Part shown: positions 54,401 through 61,878 of the stretch, one piece after another
Layout: every line of letters begins with the position of its first letter
Position numbering within the stretch: position 1 is the first letter of the stretch
The notes under the pieces: generated by a model
Databases searched by the model: none
What the model was told of the DNA's origin: nothing
What the model saw: only the letters and a program-made list of their open reading frames with translations
Translations under genes and position numbers: made by a program
NCBI GenBank assembly: GCA_004557405.1
Contig: SFDZ01000002.1
Coordinates: 54,994-118,993 of the forward strand
DNA: 64,000 bases
Direction: 5' to 3'
Source: Bacteroidales bacterium
GTDB taxonomy: Bacteria > Bacteroidota > Bacteroidia > Bacteroidales > Paludibacteraceae

Positions 54401-54549
54401 ACAACACCTTGTCTGATGGTGAATTGCGGAAACTCGTCTTTGTTCAGTCGTGGCAGACAGTAGATGCCGCACGCTGCCAACGCTACAACAACCAAAAATA
54501 CGATGTTGTGGTGCCGCATGGCTGCCGATATGTGGTCGCGTTTTTTCAT
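51463..54549 (-). CDS. RND efflux pump, AcrB/HAE-type
   Basis: The 1028-residue inner-membrane pump has the two-fold RND layout: 12 transmembrane helices and two large periplasmic loops. The conserved TM4 proton-relay segment LGMIVDDSVIVIDGYADML has the paired Asp. The C-terminal helices carry the expected motif GIIVRNAIIMFEYAEML. By sequence style it is a multidrug-type rather than heavy-metal pump, but the substrate is not determined. The adaptor gene lies 9 bp upstream and tolC overlaps downstream. Confidence 0.93.
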   Translation of the reverse strand: MKKRDHISAAMRHHNIVFLVVVALAACGIYCLPRLNKDEFPQFTIRQGVVAAIYPGATAQEVEEQVTKPLERFLFTYQEINKDLTYSVSEDGIVYVFAELRTDVKNKDEVWSKIRHGLSLFKKTSLPAGVLEVVVVDDFGNTASMLLAVESPERTPRELEHYAEQLCDRLRAIPSMGNLKILGQQHEEIAITIDPEKLSAYGVDQKVLLAALATQGFRTVGGSLQNGGGNTLVQVTIPYRSEYEIGEQIVYADPTGSSIRLRDIATIERRYAKPDKYVQFNGQNTVIVSMEMCPGNNIVAFGEQVEQILNETHATLPPDVQIHRITNQPQVVDKSVMSFLRDLVFSILVVIAVMMLLFPLRTALIAGSGVPVCTAITLGALALFGIELNTVTLAALIVVLGMIVDDSVIVIDGYADMLQKGHSRWFSATESTRQLFVPMSLATMSICGMFFPMTGIITGPLGEFVQLFPWAVTFALVASIFYAVWVIPYLSTRFIRRNGNGNMEGNKFERLQNKFFKGLQNGYNRLLECCFRHPVLILCTAVVAIGLGAFLFTRLNVQMMPKAERDCFAVEIHLTDGSALEQTAAVVDSVQKALLADRRIKSVTAFVGCASPRFHATYSPQMAKKSYAQFIVNTIDEEATRDILKTYAPLYENRFPNAYVRFKQMDYQAVKNPIEIRLTGDDLNSMEVVGDSLKRFLNGQPELTWVHSDYDETTQNVRIALKTDEATRLGVTQSMLSVYLSSALNGQTLTSVWEGDYRVPVVLYTTLADTLALAQLNDLLIPTSLPGVWVPVRQIADITPEWHHSSISRRNSIRCITIGCDLRYGYSQPQSMKKITKYIDKEIRPTLPDGIKIAYGGLTSMNNGVIPELIWSVAAAILVLFVFLVYHFTKIDIALLSLAASAICIFGACLGLWIFQLDFSITAVLGVVSLIGIIVRNAIIMFEYAEMLRNEQHKTAREAAFEAGKRRMRPIFLTSATTALGVIPMIVAQTSLWMPMGVVICFGTIFSLPLVVTVLPVAYWQIYKEKTR

Positions 54550-54558
54550 CGTTGGCTA

Positions 54559-55608
54559 TCAGTTTTGAATATTGACAACGGCGCCTTCGTAGAGTTTTTG
54601 TTGTCCTTCGACGATGAGGGTGTCGCCCTGTGTTAAACCGCCGGTTATCAGCACGCCGTTGGCCACAAACTGACCGGCTTCGACCATGCGTCTGACGGCA
54701 CGCCCTTGCGATACGCACCACACGCCGAGCCCGTCGGGACGTGTTTGTACGGCTTCCCCGTCGATGACAAAACCGTTGGTGTCTGGTTGTACCAAATGCA
54801 CTTTGCACACCATACCCGGCAAAAGTTGCCGACGATTGTTGTCGAGGGCGATTTTCACTTTATAGGTGTGTGCCATGCGGTTGGCGGTGAGGCTGCGGTC
54901 GCCGATTTTTCCCGTAAATGTTTGATTGTTCAAAGCGGGCACTTCTATGGAGCCTTGGTCGCCCAATGCGATAGAAGCAATTTCGTTTTCGGGCACGGTG
55001 AACACTACTTGCACCCGCGTTACGTCGAGCAGCGTCATGGCCGATTGTCCCGGCAGCAGATTTGCTCCGATTTTGGCATTGCAACTGCCTATGATGCCGT
55101 CGCATGGAGCGTATAAATCGCAGTCGTTCAGTTGCTTGCGTGCAATGGCTTCCATCGAACGTGCTTTTTCGAGGTTGGTTTGCATCTCCACCCATTTCAC
55201 TTCGGCAATACTGCCTTGGTCGTACACCTGTTTCAAACGTTTGTAGCCGTCCTCGGCCTGTGCCAATGCGGCTTTGGCGGCGTCGTGTGCATTGTGGGCT
55301 TTTTGTTTGTCCACCGATGCCAGCAGGTCGCCTTTGCGCACTTGGTCGCCTTCGCGCACATACACTTGCTCGACGGTGCCTGCGGTGGCAAAACTCAACG
55401 ATAGCGAACTGTTTTCTTCCACTTCGCCCACATAGGTGCGTGTAACCTGGCTGCTCGAAGCATCGACAACGTGGATACGTACATTGACGGGCGGTGGCGT
55501 GGTGTCGGCCTCTTTTTTTTGCCATCTCGCACACGATGTCGGCAGCAGCAATCCGCACAAAACGACCATCAAAAATGTATGGCGAATGTTGTTATCTGAT
55601 TGTTTCAT
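54559..55608 (-). CDS. RND periplasmic adaptor (membrane fusion) lipoprotein
   Basis: The 349-residue adaptor has a lipobox LPTSC (Cys26) and a barrel-sandwich start TVEQVYVREGDQVRKGDLLASVD. A helical hairpin (about 95-160) follows, then the second half-motif LYAPCDGIIGSCNAKIGANL and a C-terminal beta-barrel. It bridges pump and TolC channel. It lies 2 bp after the preceding lipoprotein gene. Confidence 0.92.
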   Translation of the reverse strand: MKQSDNNIRHTFLMVVLCGLLLPTSCARWQKKEADTTPPPVNVRIHVVDASSSQVTRTYVGEVEENSSLSLSFATAGTVEQVYVREGDQVRKGDLLASVDKQKAHNAHDAAKAALAQAEDGYKRLKQVYDQGSIAEVKWVEMQTNLEKARSMEAIARKQLNDCDLYAPCDGIIGSCNAKIGANLLPGQSAMTLLDVTRVQVVFTVPENEIASIALGDQGSIEVPALNNQTFTGKIGDRSLTANRMAHTYKVKIALDNNRRQLLPGMVCKVHLVQPDTNGFVIDGEAVQTRPDGLGVWCVSQGRAVRRMVEAGQFVANGVLITGGLTQGDTLIVEGQQKLYEGAVVNIQN

Positions 55609-55610
55609 AA

Positions 55611-56084
55611 TTAGTTACGGTTTGCAACGGTGGTGATGTTTTCGCCGTGAAGCGTGGTTTCGTTGTCGTCGGACAGGGTGCCGTCGTACGTTTCGTGCAG
55701 CATGATGAGGTCGTCGTAGCGCATGCCTGTTCCGCTGACCGTTATGTCGTAAGTGCCTGCGCCGCTGCCCGTCGTTATCGACAATGTTGTGGTGTAGGGC
55801 AGCAGTTCGATGGAATCGCCCGATATGCGTGCGTATGTGGTTGTGAGGTTGCCGCCCATCTCGTTAAATACCAACAGCACGCTGTCTTTGTCGGTGGATT
55901 TCAAATCGACTACGTTCAACTGACCGATTTTGTCGGGTAGTTGGTAGGTTACCTCTTCCGTGTCGGTGGCGACGACGACACTGCCCGAGGTTTTGTACGA
56001 ATAGTCGCCCGATAAAAGCCGCGCATCGTTGCTACAAGCATAGCAACCAATCAAAATCAAACTTAAAAAAAGGTTCCTTTTCAT
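55611..56084 (-). CDS. Hypothetical lipoprotein heading the RND operon
   Basis: The 157-residue protein has a lipobox CYAC (Cys17), then a beta-rich domain without cysteine: YSYKTSGSVVVATDTEEVTYQLPDKIGQLNVV and further strands, ending in a Thr/Glu-rich tail. No known family is recognised. It is the first gene after the second operator and just 2 bp ahead of the adaptor gene, so it is an integral part of the efflux operon. It may be an accessory or lipid-facing component. Confidence 0.66.
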   Translation of the reverse strand: MKRNLFLSLILIGCYACSNDARLLSGDYSYKTSGSVVVATDTEEVTYQLPDKIGQLNVVDLKSTDKDSVLLVFNEMGGNLTTTYARISGDSIELLPYTTTLSITTGSGAGTYDITVSGTGMRYDDLIMLHETYDGTLSDDNETTLHGENITTVANRN

Positions 56085-56109
56085 GACTTTTTATTTGTGA
56101 TGTTTTATT

Positions 56110-56136
56110 TTGCAATATTTTTCTGTCTGAGTGCAA
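56110..56136. promoter_or_regulatory. Operator-like inverted repeat ahead of the RND operon
   Basis: TTGCAAT (56110-56116), 13 bp, AGTGCAA (56130-56136). It matches the repeat in front of the TetR gene in both half-sites and spacing. It lies in the 63-bp gap between TetR and the first efflux-operon gene. Confidence 0.62.
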
Positions 56137-56147
56137 TAAGGCTGTTT

Positions 56148-56765
56148 TTAATGTCGTTGCAACAGGTGAATTTGTCCCAAAATGCTGTCCACAATGATGT
56201 TGACCAACAAGTGATATGTTTTGTGGTAGGCGTTGTATTTGTTTTGCACAAAAAACGTAACACTCAAACTGCGCATGGTCATTTGCAGCATGTCGGCAAA
56301 AGCGATGGCATTGGGTTGCAGGTGCGCAATGTGTCTGTCGGGATATTCGCTCCATAGGCAAATCAGTTGCCCGTATTCCCAACGTTCGAAGTCGGTGTAC
56401 AGGGTTCGCAATTTGCTGTTTTGTGTCTGTTCGGCATGCAATTCGTCGCTCAGAAACTGCTTGTACGAGGGCGATTGCTCCATAATCTCCATGCGTAGCA
56501 GCAGGTAAGTTTTCAGCCGTTCGAGCGGTGTCAAATCGCGCCGGTCGAAAATCGGTTTCAAGTTTGCTCGTATCTTCTCCAATTCTTGTTCGGCAACGGC
56601 GGTAAAGAGGTCTTCTTTGCCCGGAAAATGGTTGTAGAGCGAGCGTTTTGCTTTGTGCGCCGAGCGGGCAATGTCGTCCATCGAGGTCTTGTCGAACCCG
56701 AATTTTGCAAATAGTTTGCCGGCTGCTTCGATGATGTGCGCCCGTGTGTCGTCGATGCGTTTCAT
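56148..56765 (-). CDS. TetR/AcrR repressor of the RND operon
   Basis: The 205-residue regulator has the TetR helix-turn-helix FGFDKTSMDDIARSAHKAKRSLYNHFPGKEDLF and a helical ligand-binding C-terminus. Directly downstream on the same strand is the efflux operon. Two inverted repeats with TTGCA half-sites flank the gene, one overlapping its own -7 box. It likely represses both itself and the pump. Confidence 0.88.
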   Translation of the reverse strand: MKRIDDTRAHIIEAAGKLFAKFGFDKTSMDDIARSAHKAKRSLYNHFPGKEDLFTAVAEQELEKIRANLKPIFDRRDLTPLERLKTYLLLRMEIMEQSPSYKQFLSDELHAEQTQNSKLRTLYTDFERWEYGQLICLWSEYPDRHIAHLQPNAIAFADMLQMTMRSLSVTFFVQNKYNAYHKTYHLLVNIIVDSILGQIHLLQRH

Positions 56766-56778
56766 AAAAATGTAATTA

Positions 56779-56810
56779 TTGCACTAATTTCGTTTTTGAG
56801 TGCAAAAGTA
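56779..56810 (-). promoter_or_regulatory. TetR operator overlapping its -7 box
   Basis: The inverted repeat TTGCACT (56779-56785), 13 bp, AGTGCAA (56799-56805) is perfect. On the minus strand the box TACTTTTG (56810-56803) overlaps its right arm, a position well suited to autorepression. Confidence 0.68.
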
Positions 56811-56938
56811 CAACAAGTTTTGTTACCGACAAAATTTCTGTCGATTTTTTTGCGAAAAAATACTGTTGCACCACCAATCGATGATAGTGATTCGATGTTG
56901 CAATGGGCAACTATGCACCCAAAATAGTTCTAAAAATC

Positions 56939-56967
56939 AAAGGTCGGACTTACACAGCCCGACCTTT
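56939..56967 (-). terminator. Terminator of lysS
   Basis: The 9-bp arms AAAGGTCGG/CCGACCTTT flank a loop of about 11 bases. Downstream on the minus strand the sequence is GATTTTTAG, a T-rich tail. It lies 27 bp beyond the lysS stop. Confidence 0.8.
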
Positions 56968-56993
56968 TGTTTGCTTGCAATAGAGTTGCTCTC

Positions 56994-58703
56994 TTATTGG
57001 CACCATTGTTCCACCAATTCTTTGGCGGGATTGGCCAAACCGAGTTTGTTTTTCTTGTTGTAACCACATAAATCTTGGTGTAATTTATTGGGATTCAAAC
57101 CTTTAAGTTTTTCCACCATGTCGTAGCCGAGTTTTTGTAGCGGTTCAACCCATTCGGCGGGCACGCCCATTTCCGTGTAACGTTCGGGTGCATCTTTTTT
57201 CTGCACTTTCTCGGGTTTCATTTGCGGGAATAGCAGTACTTCCTGAATGGTGGTTTGTCCGGTCATAAACATGGTCAGGCGGTCGATGCCGATGCCGATG
57301 CCCGATGTTGGTGGCATGCCATATTGCAAGGCGCGCAGAAAATCCTGATCGATAATCATCGCCTCGTCGTCGCCTTTGTCGGCCAGGCGCATCTGCTCTT
57401 TGAAACGCTCCTCTTGGTCGATGGGGTCGTTCAATTCCGAATAGGCGTTGGCCAACTCTTTGCCGTTCACCATCAGTTCGAAACGTTCGGTCAAGCCGGG
57501 TTTGCTGCGGTGCATTTTGGTGAGCGGGCTCATTTCGACAGGGTAGTCGGTGATGAAGGTTGGTTGGACGAAGGTGCCTTCGCAAAACTCTCCGAAAATC
57601 TCGTCAATCAGTTTGCCTTTGCCCATGGTTTCATCCACTTCCATTTTCAGTTCGCCACAAATCCGGCGTATTTCGTCTTCGGTTTTGTCGGTCAGGTCGT
57701 AGCCGGTTTTTTCTTTGATGGCTTCCAAGATGGGCAACCGGCGATAGGGTGCTTTGAACGAAATCGTTTTGCCGTCGATGACACTCTCGCTGCAGCCGTT
57801 CACGGCTATACAGATGCGTTCCAACAATTTTTCGGTGAAGTCCATCATCCAATTGTAATCCTTGTACTGCACATAGAGTTCCATGCAGGTGAATTCCGGA
57901 TTGTGGTTTTTGTCCATGCCTTCGTTGCGAAAGTTTTTGCCTATTTCGTACACACCTTCAAAACCGCCCACAATCAGTCGTTTCAGGTAGAGTTCGGTGG
58001 CTATGCGCATGTACATGTCGGTGTCGAGCGCGTTGAAGTGCGTGATGAACGGTCGTGCGCTGGCACCACCGGCAATGTTTTGCAGCGATGGTGTTTCGAC
58101 TTCGGTGTAACCCGCTTCGTCGAGAGCATTGCGCAAGGTGCGCAGAATGGTGGCGCGTTTCAGAAATGTCTCTTTCACGCCGTCGTTCACTATCAGATCG
58201 ACATAGCGTTGGCGGGCACGCAGTTCAGGGTCGTCGAATTTGTCGTAAGCCACGCCGTCTTTGTATTTCACGATAGGTAACGGCCGCAACGATTTGCACA
58301 GCACGGTCAACTCTTGGCAGTGCACGCTTATTTCGCCCATCTGGGTGCGGAAAACAAAACCTTTCACACCGATGAAGTCGCCAATGTCGAGCAATTTTTT
58401 GAATACGGTATTGTACATCTCGGGTTGCGCTTCGGTGTTGATGTCGTCGCGCGACACATACACCTGAATGCGACCTTTCGAGTCCTGCAACTCGATAAAC
58501 GAGGCTTTGCCCATGATGCGACGGCTCATGATGCGGCCGGCTATACATACTGATTTGGCCGGTGCTGCGTCGTCGAAACTATTTTTAATGTCGGTCGAAA
58601 AAGCATCGGTAGGGTAGGCTGCTGCCGGATAAGGGTCGATGCCCATTTGGCGTAAAACGTCGAGGCTCTGCCGGCGGCCTATTTCTTGTTCGCTCAATTC
58701 CAT
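56994..58703 (-). CDS. lysS: Lysyl-tRNA synthetase (class II)
   Basis: The 569-residue synthetase has an OB-fold anticodon domain at about 55-170 (IAGRIMSRRIMGKASFIELQ). The class II core shows motif 2 FRNEGMDKNHNPEFTCMELY and motif 3 GIGIGIDRLTMFM. A C-terminal extension of about 80 residues after motif 3 is typical of Bacteroidota LysRS. It lies 26 bp downstream of the DHH gene. Confidence 0.95.
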   Translation of the reverse strand: MELSEQEIGRRQSLDVLRQMGIDPYPAAAYPTDAFSTDIKNSFDDAAPAKSVCIAGRIMSRRIMGKASFIELQDSKGRIQVYVSRDDINTEAQPEMYNTVFKKLLDIGDFIGVKGFVFRTQMGEISVHCQELTVLCKSLRPLPIVKYKDGVAYDKFDDPELRARQRYVDLIVNDGVKETFLKRATILRTLRNALDEAGYTEVETPSLQNIAGGASARPFITHFNALDTDMYMRIATELYLKRLIVGGFEGVYEIGKNFRNEGMDKNHNPEFTCMELYVQYKDYNWMMDFTEKLLERICIAVNGCSESVIDGKTISFKAPYRRLPILEAIKEKTGYDLTDKTEDEIRRICGELKMEVDETMGKGKLIDEIFGEFCEGTFVQPTFITDYPVEMSPLTKMHRSKPGLTERFELMVNGKELANAYSELNDPIDQEERFKEQMRLADKGDDEAMIIDQDFLRALQYGMPPTSGIGIGIDRLTMFMTGQTTIQEVLLFPQMKPEKVQKKDAPERYTEMGVPAEWVEPLQKLGYDMVEKLKGLNPNKLHQDLCGYNKKNKLGLANPAKELVEQWCQ

Positions 58704-58729
58704 AAATGTTATTTTTTTATTATTAGGTG

Positions 58730-59746
58730 TTAATCTTGTAAATTCAAAATGATGAATTCAAGTTTGGTCAATGTTTGGGCTATCGATAGGTAACTCTCGC
58801 CGCCTGCTGCGTTTAGATGTCCGCCGCCGCCAAAGTGTTGGGCTGCTATGGTGTTGACCGGCACGGCGCCTTGCGAACGAAACGAGAGTTTTACCTTTTT
58901 CTCCTCTTCGCGCACAAATACCGACCGGTTGATGCCGTCAATGGACAGCGGAATGTTGACAAATCCTTCGGTGTCGCCCACATGAAAATCAAATCGCTCC
59001 AACTCCTCCTTGGTCAGACTGATGACGGCGGTGTGCTGCTTCGGGTAGATTTTCATCTTGTTGAGCAGACAGTAACCCATCAGGCGCATGCGTTTTTCCG
59101 AATAGTTGGTGTACACGCGGCGGTAGATGTCGTCTTTGTCGATGCCGATTTTCAACAATTCGGAAATGATGGTGTAGATTTCGGGCTGTTGCGATGTGTA
59201 CGAAAAATTGCCCGTGTCGGTCATCATGCCAACATAGATGGCTTCGGCGCACGCTTTGTCGATGCGGTCGCCCCAACCCATTTGCACAATGAGTGCGTAG
59301 AGCAACTCGCTGGTTGACGATATGTCGGGATACGAAACTATCACATCGGTAAATTGTTCCGGGTCTAAATGGTGGTCTATCAGCAGTTTAGGTGCTTTGC
59401 TTTGCTCCACGAGCGGCTTCACACCGTTGATGCGTTTCAGGCTGTTGAGGTCGAGCAGAATCACCAAGTCGGCTTCGACTATGGCGGTTTGTACGGCTTT
59501 GTTGTCGTTTTCGTATATAAGGATGTCGCTTGCACCGTTCATCCAGCCGAAAAATGCCGGAAAATGATTGGGCAGCACGGTTGTAACCTGCTTGCCAAGC
59601 GCACGCAGCAAATGCCGCGCCGCCAACGACGACCCTACGGCATCGCCATCGGGCGACATGTGCGAAATGGTTACGATGCGTTGTGCTGACTCTATCAGGT
59701 GCCGGGCGGCCGATACGCTCTCGTTTGCAATAAATTGTATTTGCAT
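58730..59746 (-). CDS. DHH/DHHA1 phosphoesterase (NrnA-like)
   Basis: The 338-residue protein has the metal-binding ITISHMSPDGDAVGSSLA, ILLDLNSLKRI and the DHH motif KLLIDHHLDPEQF. The C-terminal DHHA1 domain has LSFRSQGAVPVNTIAAQHFGGGGHLNAAGG. Such enzymes break down nano-RNA and dephosphorylate pAp (NrnA), or act on cyclic dinucleotide products. No PAS or GGDEF part is present, so a soluble NrnA-type role is favoured. Confidence 0.87.
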   Translation of the reverse strand: MQIQFIANESVSAARHLIESAQRIVTISHMSPDGDAVGSSLAARHLLRALGKQVTTVLPNHFPAFFGWMNGASDILIYENDNKAVQTAIVEADLVILLDLNSLKRINGVKPLVEQSKAPKLLIDHHLDPEQFTDVIVSYPDISSTSELLYALIVQMGWGDRIDKACAEAIYVGMMTDTGNFSYTSQQPEIYTIISELLKIGIDKDDIYRRVYTNYSEKRMRLMGYCLLNKMKIYPKQHTAVISLTKEELERFDFHVGDTEGFVNIPLSIDGINRSVFVREEEKKVKLSFRSQGAVPVNTIAAQHFGGGGHLNAAGGESYLSIAQTLTKLEFIILNLQD

Positions 59747-59773
59747 AATACTTTAACCAATAAAATCAATTTG

Positions 59774-59805
59774 CAAAGTTACCGAAAAAAAAGCACTTGG
59801 GCAAA
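59774..59805 (-). promoter_or_regulatory. Bacteroidetes-type promoter of the NrnA-lysS operon
   Basis: On the minus strand: TTTG (59805-59802), 20 bp, TAACTTTG (59781-59774). Exact match to the group pattern, 28 bp before the start codon. Confidence 0.74.
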
Positions 59806-59811
59806 TTATTA

Positions 59812-59844
59812 CCCAAAAAAAAGAAGCGAATGTGTGTTCGCCTC
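59812..59844 (-). terminator. Terminator of efp
   Basis: On the minus strand the stem GAGGCGAA/TTCGCTTC encloses a short loop and is followed by eight T. One G-T wobble lies in the stem. It sits between the efp stop and the NrnA promoter. Confidence 0.85.
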
Positions 59845-59869
59845 TCTTTTGTCGCTGTGCCCGAAGGAC

Positions 59870-60433
59870 TTATTTCGCACGTTCGATGTACGAACCATCG
59901 CGTGTGTCGATGCGGATTTTTTCGCCGGCGTTGATGAACAGCGGCACGCGCACCTGAGCGCCGGTTTCGACTGTAGCCGGTTTCAGTGTGTTGGTGGCAG
60001 TGTTGCCGGCCATGCCCGGTTCGGTATAGGTTACCTCCAAATCGACTTTGATGGGCAATTCGGCGTACAGAATGGTCTCGGTCGAAGCGTCGAACACAAC
60101 GTCAACCACCAAACCGTCTTTCAGAAAATCGACACCCGTAATCTGGTCGCGTGCAATGGTGGCTTGTTCGTAAGTCTCTTGGTCCATGAACACGAAATCT
60201 TCGCCTTCCTTGTACAAAAATTGATATTGACGACGTTCTACACGCACGTCTTCGAGGCGCTCGCCGATGTTGAAACGACGCTCGAGCACGTTGCCCGAAA
60301 CAACATCTTTCAGCGTGGTGCGCATAATCGTATTGCCTTTGCCGGGTTTAACGTGCAAAAAATCGATGCAGAAATACAACTTGCCATCCATGCGGATGCA
60401 AGTACCTTTTTTAATGTCTTGTGAGAGGATCAT
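59870..60433 (-). CDS. efp: Elongation factor P
   Basis: The 187-residue EF-P has three beta-barrel domains. The loop that reaches the ribosomal P-site tRNA is HVKPGKGNTIMRTTL, with the tip lysine at K32 in PGKGN. Many EF-Ps have this lysine post-translationally modified; no modifying enzyme such as EpmA is seen in the window. The C-terminal GEKIRIDTRDGSYIERA is typical. Confidence 0.95.
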   Translation of the reverse strand: MILSQDIKKGTCIRMDGKLYFCIDFLHVKPGKGNTIMRTTLKDVVSGNVLERRFNIGERLEDVRVERRQYQFLYKEGEDFVFMDQETYEQATIARDQITGVDFLKDGLVVDVVFDASTETILYAELPIKVDLEVTYTEPGMAGNTATNTLKPATVETGAQVRVPLFINAGEKIRIDTRDGSYIERAK

Positions 60434-60480
60434 AAAATTATTGGTTTTTTAGTTTTGTGTTTTCTAAAATTTTCGGCGTG

Positions 60481-60510
60481 CAAAATTAGTAAAAAAAAGC
60501 CATTTACAAA
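60481..60510 (-). promoter_or_regulatory. Promoter of efp
   Basis: On the minus strand TTTG (60510-60507), 18 bp, TAATTTTG (60488-60481), 47 bp upstream of the efp start. The spacing is slightly short. Confidence 0.6.
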
Positions 60511-60560
60511 AATTTTAGCACTAAAAAAGGCGTAATGTTGATATTTTTTGCGCACAACGC

Positions 60561-60590
60561 GTTGTATTTGCAGAATTATTTGTAATTTTG
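60561..60590 (+). promoter_or_regulatory. Promoter of yebC
   Basis: TAATTTTG (60583-60590) is an exact -7 box 31 bp before the ATG. GTTG (60561-60564) lies 18 bp upstream as a weak -33 element. Confidence 0.55.
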
Positions 60591-60621
60591 CAGTCCGAAA
60601 ATTCTATTTTTTTTTGATTAT

Positions 60622-61350
60622 ATGGGAAGAGCATTTGAATTTCGCAAAGCCAGAAAATTTAAGCGTTGGGGCAACATGGCACGCACCTTCACGCGCATCG
60701 GTAAAGAGATAACCATCGCTGCCAAAGCAGGCGGCGCCGACCCCGCCGGCAACCCGCGTTTGCGCGCGTTGATGGCTACCGCCAAAAAGGAAAATATGCC
60801 GAAAGAAAACGTCGAACGCGCCATCAAAAAAGCATTCGACAAGAGTTTTGCCGACTACAAGGAGATGAACTACGAAGGCTACGGCCCGCACGGCATCGCC
60901 ATCTTTGTCGAAACTGCGACCGACAACACCACGCGTACCGTGGCCAACGTGCGCAGTTATTTCACCAAACATGGCGGATCGCTCGGAACAACGGGCAGCC
61001 TCGAATTTTTGTTCGACCACAAATGTGTGTTTCATGTGGCAAAAAAAGAGGGTGTCTCGACCGACGACCTCGAACTGGAACTGATCGATTACGGCGTGGA
61101 CGAGTTGGTCGAAGAGGATAACGAAATAATCATTTACGGCGAGTTTGCACAAAATGCCGCTATCCAAAAATACCTCGAAGGCAACGGTTTCGAGATAACG
61201 AGTAGCGAATTTGTGCGCCTGCCCAACGACCTGAAAACGCTCACCGCCGAACAGCGCGAATCGGTGAACAAACTCATCGAAAAACTCGAAGAAGACGAGG
61301 ACGTGCAAAATGTGTTCCACAACATGGCCGAACCCGACGACGAAGAATAA
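60622..61350 (+). CDS. yebC: YebC/PmpR family transcriptional/translation regulator
   Basis: The 242-residue protein has the YebC N-terminus RKARKFKRWGNMARTFTRIGKEI and the motif GGADPAGNPRLRALMATAKKENMPKENVERAI. The middle strand region YEGYGPHGIAIFVETATDN and the acidic C-terminal tail are also typical. YebC-type proteins act on transcription, and some relieve ribosome stalling at proline stretches. It is a single-gene transcript with its own promoter and terminator, divergent from efp. Confidence 0.93.
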   Translation: MGRAFEFRKARKFKRWGNMARTFTRIGKEITIAAKAGGADPAGNPRLRALMATAKKENMPKENVERAIKKAFDKSFADYKEMNYEGYGPHGIAIFVETATDNTTRTVANVRSYFTKHGGSLGTTGSLEFLFDHKCVFHVAKKEGVSTDDLELELIDYGVDELVEEDNEIIIYGEFAQNAAIQKYLEGNGFEITSSEFVRLPNDLKTLTAEQRESVNKLIEKLEEDEDVQNVFHNMAEPDDEE

Positions 61351-61387
61351 CGGAGTTTTTTGGTTTATAAATTGGTTCATAACAACG

Positions 61388-61421
61388 GAGACTGCCCGAC
61401 AATTTCAGGCAGTCTCTTTTT
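61388..61421 (+). terminator. Terminator of yebC
   Basis: The 9-bp arms GAGACTGCC and GGCAGTCTC flank an 11-base loop and are followed by five T. It lies 38 bp after the stop. Confidence 0.92.
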
Positions 61422-61448
61422 GGGGGTAGGAGTTAAGAACATAAATTT

Positions 61449-61496
61449 GACCCCTAAATCCCCTGCCTACCGGCAGGCAGGCCTAAAGGGGACTTA
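61449..61496. repeat. Palindromic REP-like element
   Basis: TCCCCT (61459-61464) pairs with AGGGGA (61487-61492), and inside lies the near-palindrome GCCTACCGGCAGGC (61465-61478). A GC-rich hairpin like this in a non-coding spacer resembles intergenic repetitive elements. No coding frame crosses it. Confidence 0.6.
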
Positions 61497-61591
61497 AGCC
61501 CGCGCGAAAAATTGGCATAGGGCTGCGAGCCGAAAACATCTTTCTCTAACAAGAAACGACCTTGGCGGGTGTGTCAAAAATCGAGTTGAGC

Positions 61592-61645
61592 GTGTCGAAA
61601 TGCTAAATCACTGTTTGAGCGCAGCGAGTTTGATTTAGCCGACAC
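61592..61645. repeat. Large imperfect hairpin in intergenic DNA
   Basis: GTGTCG (61592-61597) pairs with CGACAC (61640-61645), and GCTAAATCA (61602-61610) pairs with TGATTTAGC (61631-61639). One side has a 4-base bulge. The total is 15 paired bases around a 20-base loop with no T-tract, so it is not a typical terminator. Confidence 0.58.
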
Positions 61646-61653
61646 CGAAACGA

Positions 61654-61681
61654 CATTTCTTTTGGTCAAGCAAAAGAAATG
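61654..61681. repeat. Perfect 11-bp inverted repeat
   Basis: The arms CATTTCTTTTG and CAAAAGAAATG are perfect with a 6-base loop. This is the third hairpin in the same spacer. The spacer (61351-61878) holds no gene; its remaining 200 bp are AT-rich with scattered ACTTT words and lead into a promoter. Confidence 0.62.
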
Positions 61682-61807
61682 AAAGAGTAAGAACATAAGA
61701 TTGTAGTAACGAGGAGTGAGGAATTTTTTCCTTGCTCCTTGTTGTTGTTTACCCCTACCTTAAACTCTTAAACTTTAAACTCTTGCACTATTTTGCACTT
61801 TTTTTAC

Positions 61808-61838
61808 TTTGTACTTTACACTATTTTTACTATCTTTG
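61808..61838 (+). promoter_or_regulatory. Bacteroidetes-type promoter of the GLUG surface protein
   Basis: TTTG (61808-61811), 19 bp, TATCTTTG (61831-61838), 40 bp ahead of the ATG. Exact match to the group pattern. Confidence 0.72.
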
Positions 61839-61878
61839 CAGCGAAAAAATAAACAATTATAAAAATATATTCACAACA

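Noticed and set aside
61560..61690. tRNA or small-RNA gene in the spacer
   Set aside because: The hairpins do not form a cloverleaf and lack a TTCGANNCC-type T-loop; better explained as repeat elements.
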